NCBI GenBank assembly: GCA_946414315.1
Contig: CAMKNZ010000003.1
Coordinates: 62,001 to 126,000, forward strand
DNA: 64,000 nt
Origin: an uncultured Clostridia bacterium
Lineage (GTDB): Bacteria; Bacillota; Clostridia; Christensenellales; Aristaeellaceae
Direction of reading: 5' to 3'
The notes under the pieces were generated by a model that was given only the letters and a program-made list of their open reading frames with translations, was not told the origin of the DNA and did not search any database. The position numbers were made by a program, and so were the translations under genes. Below are positions 49,662 through 57,896 of this stretch, piece by piece (position 1 is the stretch's first letter; each line of letters opens with the position of its first letter).

Positions 49662-50192
49662 ATGAAGAGAATCATCGCCCTGTTATGCGCCCTTCTGCTG
49701 CTGACCGTTTCCTGCGCGTCCGCGGCAGGCACCGTCGTGGAGTTTCACGACAAGCTCCTGCTCAACGGCACCCTGCCCGAAGGCTACACCTATTCCCGGA
49801 CCAGCCTGGATGACAATACGCTGATCGGGAGCATCACCTCCGACGATCCCGCCGGGGCGTCCTTTGAAATCTGCATCAGCCTCGCTGACAACGCCAGCTA
49901 TATCGAAGCCGAAAGCCCCAAGGACCTGAGCGAGGAAGAACTGAACCTGATCAAGCAGCTTTTCCTGAACGAGAGCAACGTGGACTTCGACACGCTGGTC
50001 ACCGCCTCCGGCGACAACCTGCTGGTCGTCCGCGAAACCAGCGGCCAGTTCCTGGACTTCTATACCGTCTGCCTGGGCTATGAGATCGAACTGACCCTCT
50101 TCCCCGGAGACGGCAAGCTCCTTACCGAGGACCAGGTCAGCAAATGCATGGAATTCATCAAAAGCCTGGACATCGTGCCGATCCGCGGATAA
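49662..50192 (+). CDS. Secreted hypothetical protein
   Basis: A 176-residue exported protein: Sec signal (MKRIIALLCALLLLTVSCASA) and a mature alpha/beta domain with TYSRTSLDDNTLIGSITSDD and EIELTLFPGDGKLLTEDQVS. The motif VSC-ASA could be read as a lipobox but AxA cleavage is as good. No family assigned; the chain is of the size of small DUF-type envelope stress proteins. RBS AAGGAGG. It lies 29 nt after the SH3 protein gene. Confidence 0.7.
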   Translation: MKRIIALLCALLLLTVSCASAAGTVVEFHDKLLLNGTLPEGYTYSRTSLDDNTLIGSITSDDPAGASFEICISLADNASYIEAESPKDLSEEELNLIKQLFLNESNVDFDTLVTASGDNLLVVRETSGQFLDFYTVCLGYEIELTLFPGDGKLLTEDQVSKCMEFIKSLDIVPIRG

Positions 50193-50201
50193 AAAAAGAT
50201 C

Positions 50202-50230
50202 TTGACATTATTTCGGTACCGAACTATAAT
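50202..50230 (+). promoter_or_regulatory. Promoter of the MarR gene
   Basis: Perfect TTGACA (50202-50207), 17 nt and TATAAT (50225-50230), 55 nt before the start codon. Confidence 0.85.
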
Positions 50231-50249
50231 ACAATCGTTCGGTACCGAA
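50212..50249. promoter_or_regulatory. Two identical MarR operator palindromes
   Basis: The 12-bp perfect palindrome TTCGGTACCGAA occurs twice: 50212-50223, within the -35/-10 spacer, and 50238-50249, over the predicted start site. Their centres are 26 bp apart. This is ideal for cooperative autorepression. Confidence 0.8.
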
Positions 50250-50285
50250 TTTTTATGTTCATGACGCTGAAAGGAGCGATGCTGT

Positions 50286-50834
50286 ATGAATAACCTCAAT
50301 CACGACGTGATCCTTGCCTCCCTGAAGCTGGCCCGCGCCATGCGGCGCTGCCCGCCGGAGCGCGGAGAAGCGCCCTTCCCGCCGGCCGTCGGCCGCCTGC
50401 TGGCCTGCGCGGCGGAAAACCCGGGGGTCTCCTCCCGGGAGCTGTGCGAACTGCTGGACGTCCGTCCTTCCTCCCTGAGCGAGATGCTTGCCCGGGCCGA
50501 AGCGGACGGCCTGCTCACCCGCGCCGCGGACGAGGCGGACAAACGGGTCCAGCGGATCACCCTGACCGAAAAGGGCAGCCGCCTGATCGCTGATCTGAAG
50601 ACCGCCCGGGACGAAGACGCGCGCAAAAAAACCTCCTGCCTGACGGAGGAGGAAAAGAAACAGTTCTGTGAGCTGTGCAACAGGCTCAGCGAGCATATTG
50701 AGCGCCTTGCCCTGGACCTGCCGGAAGACCGCAGGATGCCTCCGCCGCCTCCCGGACCCGGCTTCCCGCATCCGGGACCCGGGCCGGACGAACCCCGTCC
50801 GTTCCCGCCCCGCGGGCCGAGATTCAGGTGCTGA
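50286..50834 (+). CDS. MarR family transcriptional regulator
   Basis: A 182-residue winged-helix regulator. The DNA-binding core (about 35-105) contains LLACAAENPGVSSRELCELLDVRPSSLSEMLARAE and the wing DKRVQRITLTEKG (both in parts). An unusual proline/glycine-rich tail (PPPPPGPGFPHPGPGPDEPR) follows from residue 150, beyond the usual MarR end. Two perfect TTCGGTACCGAA operators sit at its own promoter, so it should repress itself. The ATG follows AAAGGAG. It is followed by a terminator, and no downstream gene is cotranscribed, so other targets must lie elsewhere. Confidence 0.88.
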   Translation: MNNLNHDVILASLKLARAMRRCPPERGEAPFPPAVGRLLACAAENPGVSSRELCELLDVRPSSLSEMLARAEADGLLTRAADEADKRVQRITLTEKGSRLIADLKTARDEDARKKTSCLTEEEKKQFCELCNRLSEHIERLALDLPEDRRMPPPPPGPGFPHPGPGPDEPRPFPPRGPRFRC

Positions 50835-50843
50835 TTCCCGTTA

Positions 50844-50872
50844 CCGGGCTGTTCTGACGGCCCGGCCTTTTT
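50844..50872 (+). terminator. Terminator of the MarR gene
   Basis: CCGGGC / GCCCGG (50844-50849 with 50860-50865), followed by CCTTTTTC. Confidence 0.75.
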
Positions 50873-50897
50873 CATTTGCCCGTTCCGCCCGGAACGG

Positions 50898-52202
50898 TTA
50901 TTCTTCCTTCTTCTCTTCTTCTTTTTCTTCGTCTTTTACTTCTTTCGTTTCCGGTTCCTCCGGCTCTTCTTCCGGCAGTTCGGTGACCTGCATCCGGGTC
51001 ACGCGGAAGCCGTCCATCTCCGTCACCGTGAACTGGTGGCGGCCCAGGGTGAAGCTGTCGCCCACCTCCGGCACCTTTTCCAGCATTTCCGCAGCCCAGC
51101 CGCCCACGGTGTCCGTGTCGTATTCGTTTTCCGCTTCCAGTTTGTCCAGCAGTTCCTGCAGCTGCATGTTGCCGTCGATGATCAGGGTGCCGTCGTCCTG
51201 CTCCACGACCTCTTCGTTCACTTCGTCGTGCTCGTCGTAGATCTCGCCCACCAGTTCTTCCAGCACGTCTTCCATCGTCACGATGCCTTCGGTGCCGCCG
51301 AATTCGTCCAGCAGGATGATCAGGTGGGTCTGGGAAGAACGGAACTGCTTGAGCAGGTTGCCGATGGGCAGGCTCGCCGGGGCGAACACCGGCTCTTTCA
51401 TGATCTGTGTGATATCGGTCACGCCCTCATGGGTCATCTTGTAGAAGTCTTTTTCATGCAGGATGCCGACGATATGGTCCAGGTCCTCGTGATACACGGG
51501 CACCCGGGAGAACCAGGTATCCCGGAACACGTCCGCCGCTTCGTCAACGGTGGCGGTGTCCTCAATGGCGGTCACGTCCACCCGGGGCGTCATGATGTCC
51601 GCCGCGTCCTGGTCGTTGAAGACGATGGCGGAACGGATCAGCTCCACCTCTTCCTCTTCGATGTCGCCCTCGGTCTGGGCCTCGTCGATCATGGTCATCA
51701 GTTCGTCTTCGATCTGGGTCTCTTCCGGTTCCGGCCTGATCAGCTTGCCCAGCAGCTTCCGCCACAGGCCGAACAGCAGGTCCAGCGGGCGCAGGATCAT
51801 CATCAGGAAGCTGATCACCGGGCTCACCGCCATGGCGAAGCGCTCCGGCTGCTGTTTGGCCAGGGTCTTGGGACCGACCTCGCCGATGAACAGCACCAGC
51901 ACCGTCATCACCACGGAAGCCAGCGTGGTCGCCAGGTCTTCCTTCCCGGGCAGGATCCGCGTGGTGAACAGCAGGGTCGCGATGGCCGTGCCCACGATGT
52001 TCACCAGGTTATTCCCGATCAGGACGGTTGTAATGAGACTGTCGTATTTTTCAAGCAGCGCCAGCGCGATCTGGGCCTTTCCCTTCCGGGGACCGTCCAC
52101 GGTCTTGAGCTTAACCCGGTTACAGGCGGAATAGGCCGTCTCCGTTGCGGAGAAAAATGCTGAAAGCAGGATACACAGGATCAGGGCAAGCCATAAGCCC
52201 AT
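50898..52202 (-). CDS. CNNM/CorC-type CBS-domain membrane protein (hemolysin family)
   Basis: A 434-residue membrane protein. The DUF21/CNNM domain with about four helices (residues 1-180; LLSAFFSATETAYSACNRVKL) precedes two CBS domains (about 200-325; DIMTPRVDVTAIEDTATVDEA, IVGILHEKDFYKM) and a C-terminal CorC/HlyC domain (about 335-420; TDTVGGWAAEMLEKVPEVGD). It ends in a highly charged acidic tail. The family moves or senses Mg2+ or related metals. I prefer the ATG at 52202 because it opens the first helix; a GTG 51 nt upstream is weaker. Start remains uncertain. Confidence 0.88.
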   Translation of the reverse strand: MGLWLALILCILLSAFFSATETAYSACNRVKLKTVDGPRKGKAQIALALLEKYDSLITTVLIGNNLVNIVGTAIATLLFTTRILPGKEDLATTLASVVMTVLVLFIGEVGPKTLAKQQPERFAMAVSPVISFLMMILRPLDLLFGLWRKLLGKLIRPEPEETQIEDELMTMIDEAQTEGDIEEEEVELIRSAIVFNDQDAADIMTPRVDVTAIEDTATVDEAADVFRDTWFSRVPVYHEDLDHIVGILHEKDFYKMTHEGVTDITQIMKEPVFAPASLPIGNLLKQFRSSQTHLIILLDEFGGTEGIVTMEDVLEELVGEIYDEHDEVNEEVVEQDDGTLIIDGNMQLQELLDKLEAENEYDTDTVGGWAAEMLEKVPEVGDSFTLGRHQFTVTEMDGFRVTRMQVTELPEEEPEEPETKEVKDEEKEEEKKEE

Positions 52203-52309
52203 GAAAACAATCAACCCTTTCAAAATAAAAAACCGTACTTGTCTGTTCCGCACCTGCGAAACAAAGGGATTATAACACGGAAGCCCTTGATTTGCAATAA
52301 CGGCGGCGG

Positions 52310-52338
52310 TTGTATATTCACCCCGGATGTGGTATCAT
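52310..52338 (+). promoter_or_regulatory. Promoter of the HD-GYP gene
   Basis: TTGTAT (52310-52315), 17 nt and TATCAT (52333-52338), about 75 nt before the TTG start. Confidence 0.5.
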
Positions 52339-52413
52339 ATGGCATGTATGGGCACAGGTCTGTAACCGTTCCGCCTGCCGCGGAACCTGACGAGAAAAAA
52401 AGAAGGTGTAGCC

Positions 52414-54558
52414 TTGACTCCAGTCCTGAAGGGCACCGCCGGGAAAAAGAATCATTTTCTCGCCTGCCTGGTCTTTTCCGTCTGCTGTATTGTCCTGAAC
52501 TTTGCGCTGCGGAACCTAGCGGCGCTCATCGGCATTCCCCTGTACCTGGACAGCGTCGGCACGATCCTGGCCGGCGCCCTGGGCGGCTACCTGCCGGGCG
52601 TGCTGGTGGGCTATTTCTCCAACCTGCTCCTGAACCTCACCAGCGATACGGCGCAGTTCTACGCCGTCATCAGCATCCTGATCGGCGCCCTGGCCGCCTT
52701 CCTCCACAGGAAGGGCTGGTTCCGTTCCTTCCCCCGGGCGCTCTGTTCCGTCCCGCTCTTCGCCCTGATCGGCGGCGGGCTCGGTTCCGTCCTGACCTAC
52801 TGCCTCTACGGCCGGGGTGAAGGCGCGGAGCTGAGCATGTCCCTCGTCAGATTCTTTGAGCAGCAGGGACTGCAGGACGTCTTCCTGCGCCAGCTCTCCG
52901 CGGACTTTCTGCTCGACCTGGCGGACAAGCTGGTCACCGTGGTCCTTGCCTTCCTGATCATCCGCCGCCTGCCGGACAGCCTGCGCTACAGCCTGTACCT
53001 GCGCATCTGGCAGCAGAACCCCATGGAACGGGAGGAACGGCGGGCGTCCCGCTCCTTCAAGGCAAGGCTCCTTTCCCTCCGGCCGAAGTTCATGATCCTC
53101 ATCACGGCGGCCATGCTGATCGTTGCCGTCATCACCACCGCCATCGGATACAGGCTGTATAAAAACAGCATCTTCGAAAACGAGGCGAAGATGGGTGCCG
53201 GCGTCACCCGGACCCTCGCCTCCTTCATGGATCCGGACCGGGTGGACGAATACCTGGCCCTGGGGGACGCCGCCCCGGGGTATCAGGAAGCTGAACAGGC
53301 CATGGCCCAGGTCCGGGACAGTTCGGAAGACATCAAATACGTTTATGTCTACCAGATCCGGCCGGACGGCTGCCATGTGGTCTTCGACCCGGATACCGCG
53401 GACGAACCCGGTTCCGACCCGGGTACAGTCATGGAATTCGATCCGGCCTTCGCCGGCGAGCTGGAGAACCTGCTGGCCGGCCGGGAGATCAAACCGGTCA
53501 ACAGCAACACGGAGGAGTGGGGCTGGCTCTACACGATCTACACCCCCGTGCGGGACAGCTCCGGCAAAACCGTCTGCTACGCCTGCGTGGACATCTCCAT
53601 GGATAAGATCATGAACGACATGGCGTCGTACCTGACCAAGGTGCTCAGCCTCTTTGCCGGCTTCATCGCGATCCTGCTGGCCGCCTTCCTGCTGCTGGCG
53701 GATTCCGGCATCATCCAGCCGATCAACTCCATGGCCCTGGCCTCCAACCGCTTCGCCTTCGACAGCGCAGCCCGGCGGGAGGAAGGCCTGCATCAGCTGC
53801 AGGCCCTGGATATCCACACCGGCGACGAGATCGAAAACCTCTACGACGCCATCACCCAGACCACCGAGGAATCCGTCCGCTATATCGCCGAGTCCCAGGA
53901 GAAGAACGCCACCATCGCCCGCATGCAGGAGAACCTGATCCTGGTCCTGGCGGATATGGTGGAAAGCCGGGACCAGTTCACCGGCGACCATGTGAAGAAC
54001 ACGTCCGAATATACCCTCATCATCATGAACCAGCTGAAGAAGGAAGGCATCTATACCGACCAGCTGACCGATGAGTTCGTCCGGAACGTGTACCATTCCG
54101 CGCCGCTGCACGACATCGGCAAGATCCGCGTTTCCGACACGATCCTGAACAAGCCCGGCAAGCTGACCGACGAGGAGTTCGAGACCATGAAGCTCCACAC
54201 CGTCTACGGCCGGGACGTCATCGAGAACGCGAAGAAAGCCACCCCCGACGTTTCCTATCTGAACGAGGCGGAGAACCTTTCCCTCTATCACCATGAGAAG
54301 TGGAACGGCAAGGGTTATCCCCAGGGCCTTTCCGGCGAGGATATTCCGCTCTCGGCCCGCATCATGGCCGTGGCGGACGTGTTCGACGCCCTGGTCTCCA
54401 AGCGCAGCTACAAGGATCCCTTCCCCTTTGAGAAGGCCATGGACATCATCCGCGAAGGCGCGGGCAGCCACTTCGACCCCTATGTGGCCGGCGCCTTTGA
54501 GCACGCAGAGGCGGAAGTCCGCAAGGTGCTCTCCGGCCGCCAGGGAGAAGAAAAATAA
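52414..54558 (+). CDS. Membrane HD-GYP phosphodiesterase with transporter-like N-terminus
   Basis: A 714-residue protein. The N-terminal membrane domain (about 15-180; five to six helices, IGIPLYLDSVGTILAGALGGYLPG, in parts) resembles ECF-transporter S components or similar. A TM (about 225-245), an external sensor segment (about 250-405), a second TM (about 410-430) and a linker (HAMP-like) follow. The C-terminal HD-GYP domain has HDIGKIRVSDTILNKPGKL and HHEKWNGKGYPQGL, both catalytic signatures. It should hydrolyse cyclic di-GMP in response to an external signal. The start is TTG with AAGGTG upstream. Confidence 0.9.
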   Translation: MTPVLKGTAGKKNHFLACLVFSVCCIVLNFALRNLAALIGIPLYLDSVGTILAGALGGYLPGVLVGYFSNLLLNLTSDTAQFYAVISILIGALAAFLHRKGWFRSFPRALCSVPLFALIGGGLGSVLTYCLYGRGEGAELSMSLVRFFEQQGLQDVFLRQLSADFLLDLADKLVTVVLAFLIIRRLPDSLRYSLYLRIWQQNPMEREERRASRSFKARLLSLRPKFMILITAAMLIVAVITTAIGYRLYKNSIFENEAKMGAGVTRTLASFMDPDRVDEYLALGDAAPGYQEAEQAMAQVRDSSEDIKYVYVYQIRPDGCHVVFDPDTADEPGSDPGTVMEFDPAFAGELENLLAGREIKPVNSNTEEWGWLYTIYTPVRDSSGKTVCYACVDISMDKIMNDMASYLTKVLSLFAGFIAILLAAFLLLADSGIIQPINSMALASNRFAFDSAARREEGLHQLQALDIHTGDEIENLYDAITQTTEESVRYIAESQEKNATIARMQENLILVLADMVESRDQFTGDHVKNTSEYTLIIMNQLKKEGIYTDQLTDEFVRNVYHSAPLHDIGKIRVSDTILNKPGKLTDEEFETMKLHTVYGRDVIENAKKATPDVSYLNEAENLSLYHHEKWNGKGYPQGLSGEDIPLSARIMAVADVFDALVSKRSYKDPFPFEKAMDIIREGAGSHFDPYVAGAFEHAEAEVRKVLSGRQGEEK

Positions 54559-54570
54559 CCGCGGTTATTT
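54553..54570 (+). terminator. Terminator overlapping the HD-GYP stop
   Basis: AAATAACC-GCGG-TTATTT-type perfect palindrome (54553-54570), followed by CTCTCTTTTC. Confidence 0.65.
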
Positions 54571-54689
54571 CTCTCTTTTCGTGATTTATTCCGCTTTGGG
54601 TTTTACGCTACAATATCCTTGACCAGAACCATCGGCCGATCAGAATCCATCATTATGAATCCTGCATTGGCCTGAAAGGAGGAAACCGT

Positions 54690-55172
54690 ATGGATCCGTT
54701 CACACTGAACCTGATCATGATCATCGGCTTTGTGATCGGCTCCGGTCTCATCATCGTTGAGGCTTTCATCCCCGGTTTCGGCGTTGCCGGCATTTGCGGC
54801 GTCGTACTGGAGATCGTCGCCCTGCGCTGCTGCTGGCTGCTGCACGGCACCGTTCCGACGCTGCTTGCCCTCGCGGGCATCCTGCTGCTGATCGGCCTGG
54901 CCGTGTTCCTTTCCTACCGCAGCGCCATGAACGGCAGGCTCAGCAAAAGCCACCTGGTGCTGAAAGACACCGAGACCGCCGCCGATGAGACGAGGCCGGA
55001 TCACTGGATCGGCATGGAAGGCGTCGCGGTCACCGCGCTGCGCCCCGCCGGCCAGATCGAGATCGACGGCACCCGCCTGAACGCGGCCAGCACCGGGGAC
55101 TTTATCGAAAAAGGCTCCCCCGTCCTGGTCACCGGCCGGGAAGGCGACCACTACGTTATCAAAAGAAAGTAA
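54690..55172 (+). CDS. NfeD family membrane protein
   Basis: A 160-residue protein with two N-terminal helices (about 8-30, 45-75) and a C-terminal OB-fold (about 100-160; WIGMEGVAVTALRPAGQIEI, GDFIEKGSPVLVTGREGDHYVI). The short NfeD type pairs with flotillin (FloA/YqfA) to organise membrane microdomains. It lies 22 nt upstream of floA. The ATG has AAAGGAGG. A weak promoter (TACAAT at 54609-54614) precedes it. Confidence 0.92.
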   Translation: MDPFTLNLIMIIGFVIGSGLIIVEAFIPGFGVAGICGVVLEIVALRCCWLLHGTVPTLLALAGILLLIGLAVFLSYRSAMNGRLSKSHLVLKDTETAADETRPDHWIGMEGVAVTALRPAGQIEIDGTRLNAASTGDFIEKGSPVLVTGREGDHYVIKRK

Positions 55173-55194
55173 GTAATTTGGAGGAGGAAAGAAT

Positions 55195-56202
55195 ATGGAA
55201 TCCACTATCCTGATCCCGATCATTGTCGTGATCGTCCTGATCGCCCTGGCGATCTTCCTGCACTTCGTGCCCATGGGCCTGTGGATCTCTGCCCTGGCCA
55301 GCGGCGTGCACATCCCGATCAGCGCCCTCGTGGGCATGCGGATCCGCCGCATCCAGCCCCAGCGCCTGGTCTACCCCCTGATCAAGGCCAACAAGGCCGG
55401 CCTGAACCTGACCATCAGCCAGCTGGAAACCCACTACCTGGCCGGCGGTAATGTGGACCGCGTCATCAACGCCCTGATCGCCGCCCAGCGCGCGAACATC
55501 GACATGGCCTTTGAAAAAGCCTGCGCCATCGACCTGGCCGGCCGCGACGTGTTCCAGGCTGTCCAGATGAGCGTTACCCCGAAGGTCATCGAGACCCCCG
55601 TGGTCGCCGCCATCGCCAAGGACGGTATCGAACTGCGCGCCAAGGCCCGTGTGACCGTGCGCACCAACATTGAACGCCTGGTCGGCGGCGCCGGTGAGGA
55701 AACCGTCATCGCCCGTGTCGGCGAAGGCATCGTCACCACCGTCGGTTCCGCCGAAACCCACAAGCAGGTGCTTGAGAATCCTGACCTGATCAGCCGTACC
55801 GTGCTGGACAAGGGCCTGGACGCCGGCACCGCCTATGAAATCCTCTCCATCGACATCGCGGATGTGGACGTGGGCCGCAACGTCGGCGCCCAGCTGCAGA
55901 TGGACCAGGCCGAGGCCGACCGCCGCATCGCCCAGGCGAAGGCGGAAGAGCGCCGCGCCATGGCTGTCGCCCGCGAGCAGGAAATGAAGGCTTCCGTGCA
56001 GGAGATGCGCGCGAAGGTGGTCGAGGCCGAGGCCGAAGTGCCGCGGGCCATGGCGACCGCGCTGCGTGACGGCAAGCTTGGCGTCCTGGACTACTATCAG
56101 ATGAAGAACACCATCGCGGATACCGAGATGCGTGAATCCATCGCCAAGGCCAGCGCCCCGCAGACCGCTCCCACCGAAGCGAACCCCCGCAGCAAGAAAT
56201 AA
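55195..56202 (+). CDS. floA: Flotillin-like protein FloA
   Basis: A 335-residue SPFH-domain protein. A short N-terminal hydrophobic hairpin (about 5-30) and the SPFH/PHB domain (about 40-230; [21 protein letters not shown]) precede a long helical coiled-coil domain (about 230-310; [20 protein letters not shown]). FloA oligomerises in functional membrane microdomains and influences membrane fluidity, protein secretion and kinases. Length matches the family. RBS GGAGG. Operon nfeD-floA-accessory. Confidence 0.96.
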   Translation: MESTILIPIIVVIVLIALAIFLHFVPMGLWISALASGVHIPISALVGMRIRRIQPQRLVYPLIKANKAGLNLTISQLETHYLAGGNVDRVINALIAAQRANIDMAFEKACAIDLAGRDVFQAVQMSVTPKVIETPVVAAIAKDGIELRAKARVTVRTNIERLVGGAGEETVIARVGEGIVTTVGSAETHKQVLENPDLISRTVLDKGLDAGTAYEILSIDIADVDVGRNVGAQLQMDQAEADRRIAQAKAEERRAMAVAREQEMKASVQEMRAKVVEAEAEVPRAMATALRDGKLGVLDYYQMKNTIADTEMRESIAKASAPQTAPTEANPRSKK

Positions 56203-56241
56203 GAACTGTTTGAATTAAAGTAAAGGAGGTGTCAGCATCCG

Positions 56242-56670
56242 ATGGAATTCCCACCCATTCTTATCCTCGCGATCATCTGGCTCCTCATAGCCCCGGTCCT
56301 GTCTGCGGCCAAAAAGCAGCAGGCCAAAAACGCGAAGACCGGCGCGGCGAAGCAGTCCGGTGCCAGGGTGCCCAAAAAGCAGCCTGAAACCGGCAACAGC
56401 ACCCATGTGACGCCCGAGCCCGCCCGGCCCACCGTCATGCAGCCCTCGATCACCTTCACCGAACACGATGATTCCGTGTACCAGGGCAGCATGAACGCCG
56501 TCACCGGCGAAGGCTACGACCCCTGCCACGACGAGCAGCTTGCGCCCCTCACCCAGGCCGAAACCGCGGTTCCCGCGGCGGCGGAAGGAACCCCGGGACT
56601 GCAGCTCAGCTTCACCGGCAACGAGGTCGTCCGCGGCTTCGTTATGAGTGAGATCTTAACGAGAAAGTAA
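56242..56670 (+). CDS. Hypothetical FloA-operon accessory protein
   Basis: A 142-residue protein with one N-terminal membrane helix (PPILILAIIWLLIAPVLSAA) followed by a basic, low-complexity segment (KKQQAKNAKTGAAKQSG) and a polar stretch. The C-terminus, LSFTGNEVVRGFVMSEILTRK, is compact and may be a helix-forming partner motif. Given the 39-nt gap, it is probably the third gene of the nfeD-floA operon. It may link FloA to another protein. RBS AAAGGAGG. A terminator follows. Confidence 0.7.
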   Translation: MEFPPILILAIIWLLIAPVLSAAKKQQAKNAKTGAAKQSGARVPKKQPETGNSTHVTPEPARPTVMQPSITFTEHDDSVYQGSMNAVTGEGYDPCHDEQLAPLTQAETAVPAAAEGTPGLQLSFTGNEVVRGFVMSEILTRK

Positions 56671-56686
56671 ACCCAAAACAAAAACG

Positions 56687-56716
56687 GACCAGGGGGATGT
56701 TTCCCCCTGGTCTTTC
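56687..56716. terminator. Bidirectional terminator
   Basis: GACCAGGGGGA / TCCCCCTGGTC (56687-56697 with 56702-56712), followed by TTTC. It is shared by the floA operon and the convergent Gfo/Idh genes. Confidence 0.8.
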
Positions 56717-56728
56717 TGTTGCGTAAGT

Positions 56729-57877
56729 TCAGCTGTGGTCCGTTTCATAGGTCAGGTCCCGGGTTTTCCGGACCTGGCTTTTTTGAATCCGCTTTTCCAG
56801 CTCTTTGTTGAACTCCGCCGGATCCGCCGGAATCTCCACCCGCCTGCCGGTCCAGCCGGACAGGTGGATCGCGTTGGACAGCTGCAGGGCCCGCAGGCCA
56901 TCCTCCTTCTCCGCAATCAGCTTTTCTCCCCGCAGCAGGTGCGCCGCGAAGGCGTTGATCACGCCGCAATGCTGGGGATTCTCCCCGTCGGTTTCCAGGT
57001 CGTACACTTCCGGCTGTCCCCGGTACCAGGGATCGTCGCTGGTGAAGCAGATCTCCCGCTCGTTCTCCGCCAGGCGCCAGACCCGCACCCGGCCGTCCTC
57101 GCAGACCAGCTTGCCCTTTTCGCAGTCGATCTCCAGCCGGTTCGTCCCCGGCAGGTCCCCGGTGGAAGCCACGAACACGCCCGTGGCGCCGTTTTCAAAC
57201 TCCAGCAGGGCGCTGACGTCGTCCTCCACCTCGATATGGTGCCATTTTCCTTCGCAGCACCGGGCCGTCACCGCTTTCGGCAGGCCGCACAGCCAGATCA
57301 GCAGATCCAGCTGGTGGGGACACTGGTTCAGCAGCACGCCGCCGCCTTCCCCGGCCCAGGTCGCCCGCCAGGAACCGGAATCATAATACTGCTGGGTCCG
57401 GTACCAGTCGGTGATGATCCAGTTCATCCGTTTGACAGCGCCCATTTCACCGCTGTCCAGCAGGCCTTTCATGGCCCGGTAGACGCAGTTGGTCCGCTGG
57501 TTGAACATGAAGGTCAGGGTCTTCCCGGCCTTTTCCGCCGCGCGGATCATCTTCTCCGCCCGGTCCGCCTGCACCGCCGCCGGCTTCTCGCACAGCACGT
57601 GCAGCCCGGCTTCCAGCGCGGCCGCCGCCAGCGGCTCATGCTGGTAATGGGGCGCGGCGATCAGCACGGCTTCGCAGCAGCCGCTGCCGATCAGTTCCTG
57701 CCCGTCCCGGAACACCTGCGCGCCCGGCAGCGTCTTTTCCGCCCAGGCCCGGCGTTCCGGCCGGGGGTCTGCCACCGCCGCCAGAGTGATCTCCGGGCAT
57801 TTTCCGCCCAGGATCAGCCGGCAGTGCTCGCTGCCCATGTTCCCGATGCCGATGATGCCTAAACGGATCGTCTTCAT
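56729..57877 (-). CDS. Gfo/Idh/MocA family oxidoreductase, first (third in operon)
   Basis: A 382-residue NAD(P)-dependent dehydrogenase. N-terminal Rossmann fold with GIIGIGNMGSEHC (residues 7-19) and the LCEKPAAVQADRAEKMI motif (lysine as general base, about 95), then the C-terminal substrate domain with GGVLLNQCPHQLDLLIWLCG (in parts). Members oxidise sugars, inositols or their derivatives. It is 19 nt after the second Gfo/Idh gene, in one operon divergent from an AraC regulator. Substrate cannot be told. Confidence 0.92.
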   Translation of the reverse strand: MKTIRLGIIGIGNMGSEHCRLILGGKCPEITLAAVADPRPERRAWAEKTLPGAQVFRDGQELIGSGCCEAVLIAAPHYQHEPLAAAALEAGLHVLCEKPAAVQADRAEKMIRAAEKAGKTLTFMFNQRTNCVYRAMKGLLDSGEMGAVKRMNWIITDWYRTQQYYDSGSWRATWAGEGGGVLLNQCPHQLDLLIWLCGLPKAVTARCCEGKWHHIEVEDDVSALLEFENGATGVFVASTGDLPGTNRLEIDCEKGKLVCEDGRVRVWRLAENEREICFTSDDPWYRGQPEVYDLETDGENPQHCGVINAFAAHLLRGEKLIAEKEDGLRALQLSNAIHLSGWTGRRVEIPADPAEFNKELEKRIQKSQVRKTRDLTYETDHS

Positions 57878-57896
57878 CTTGTTGTACGTCCTTTGT

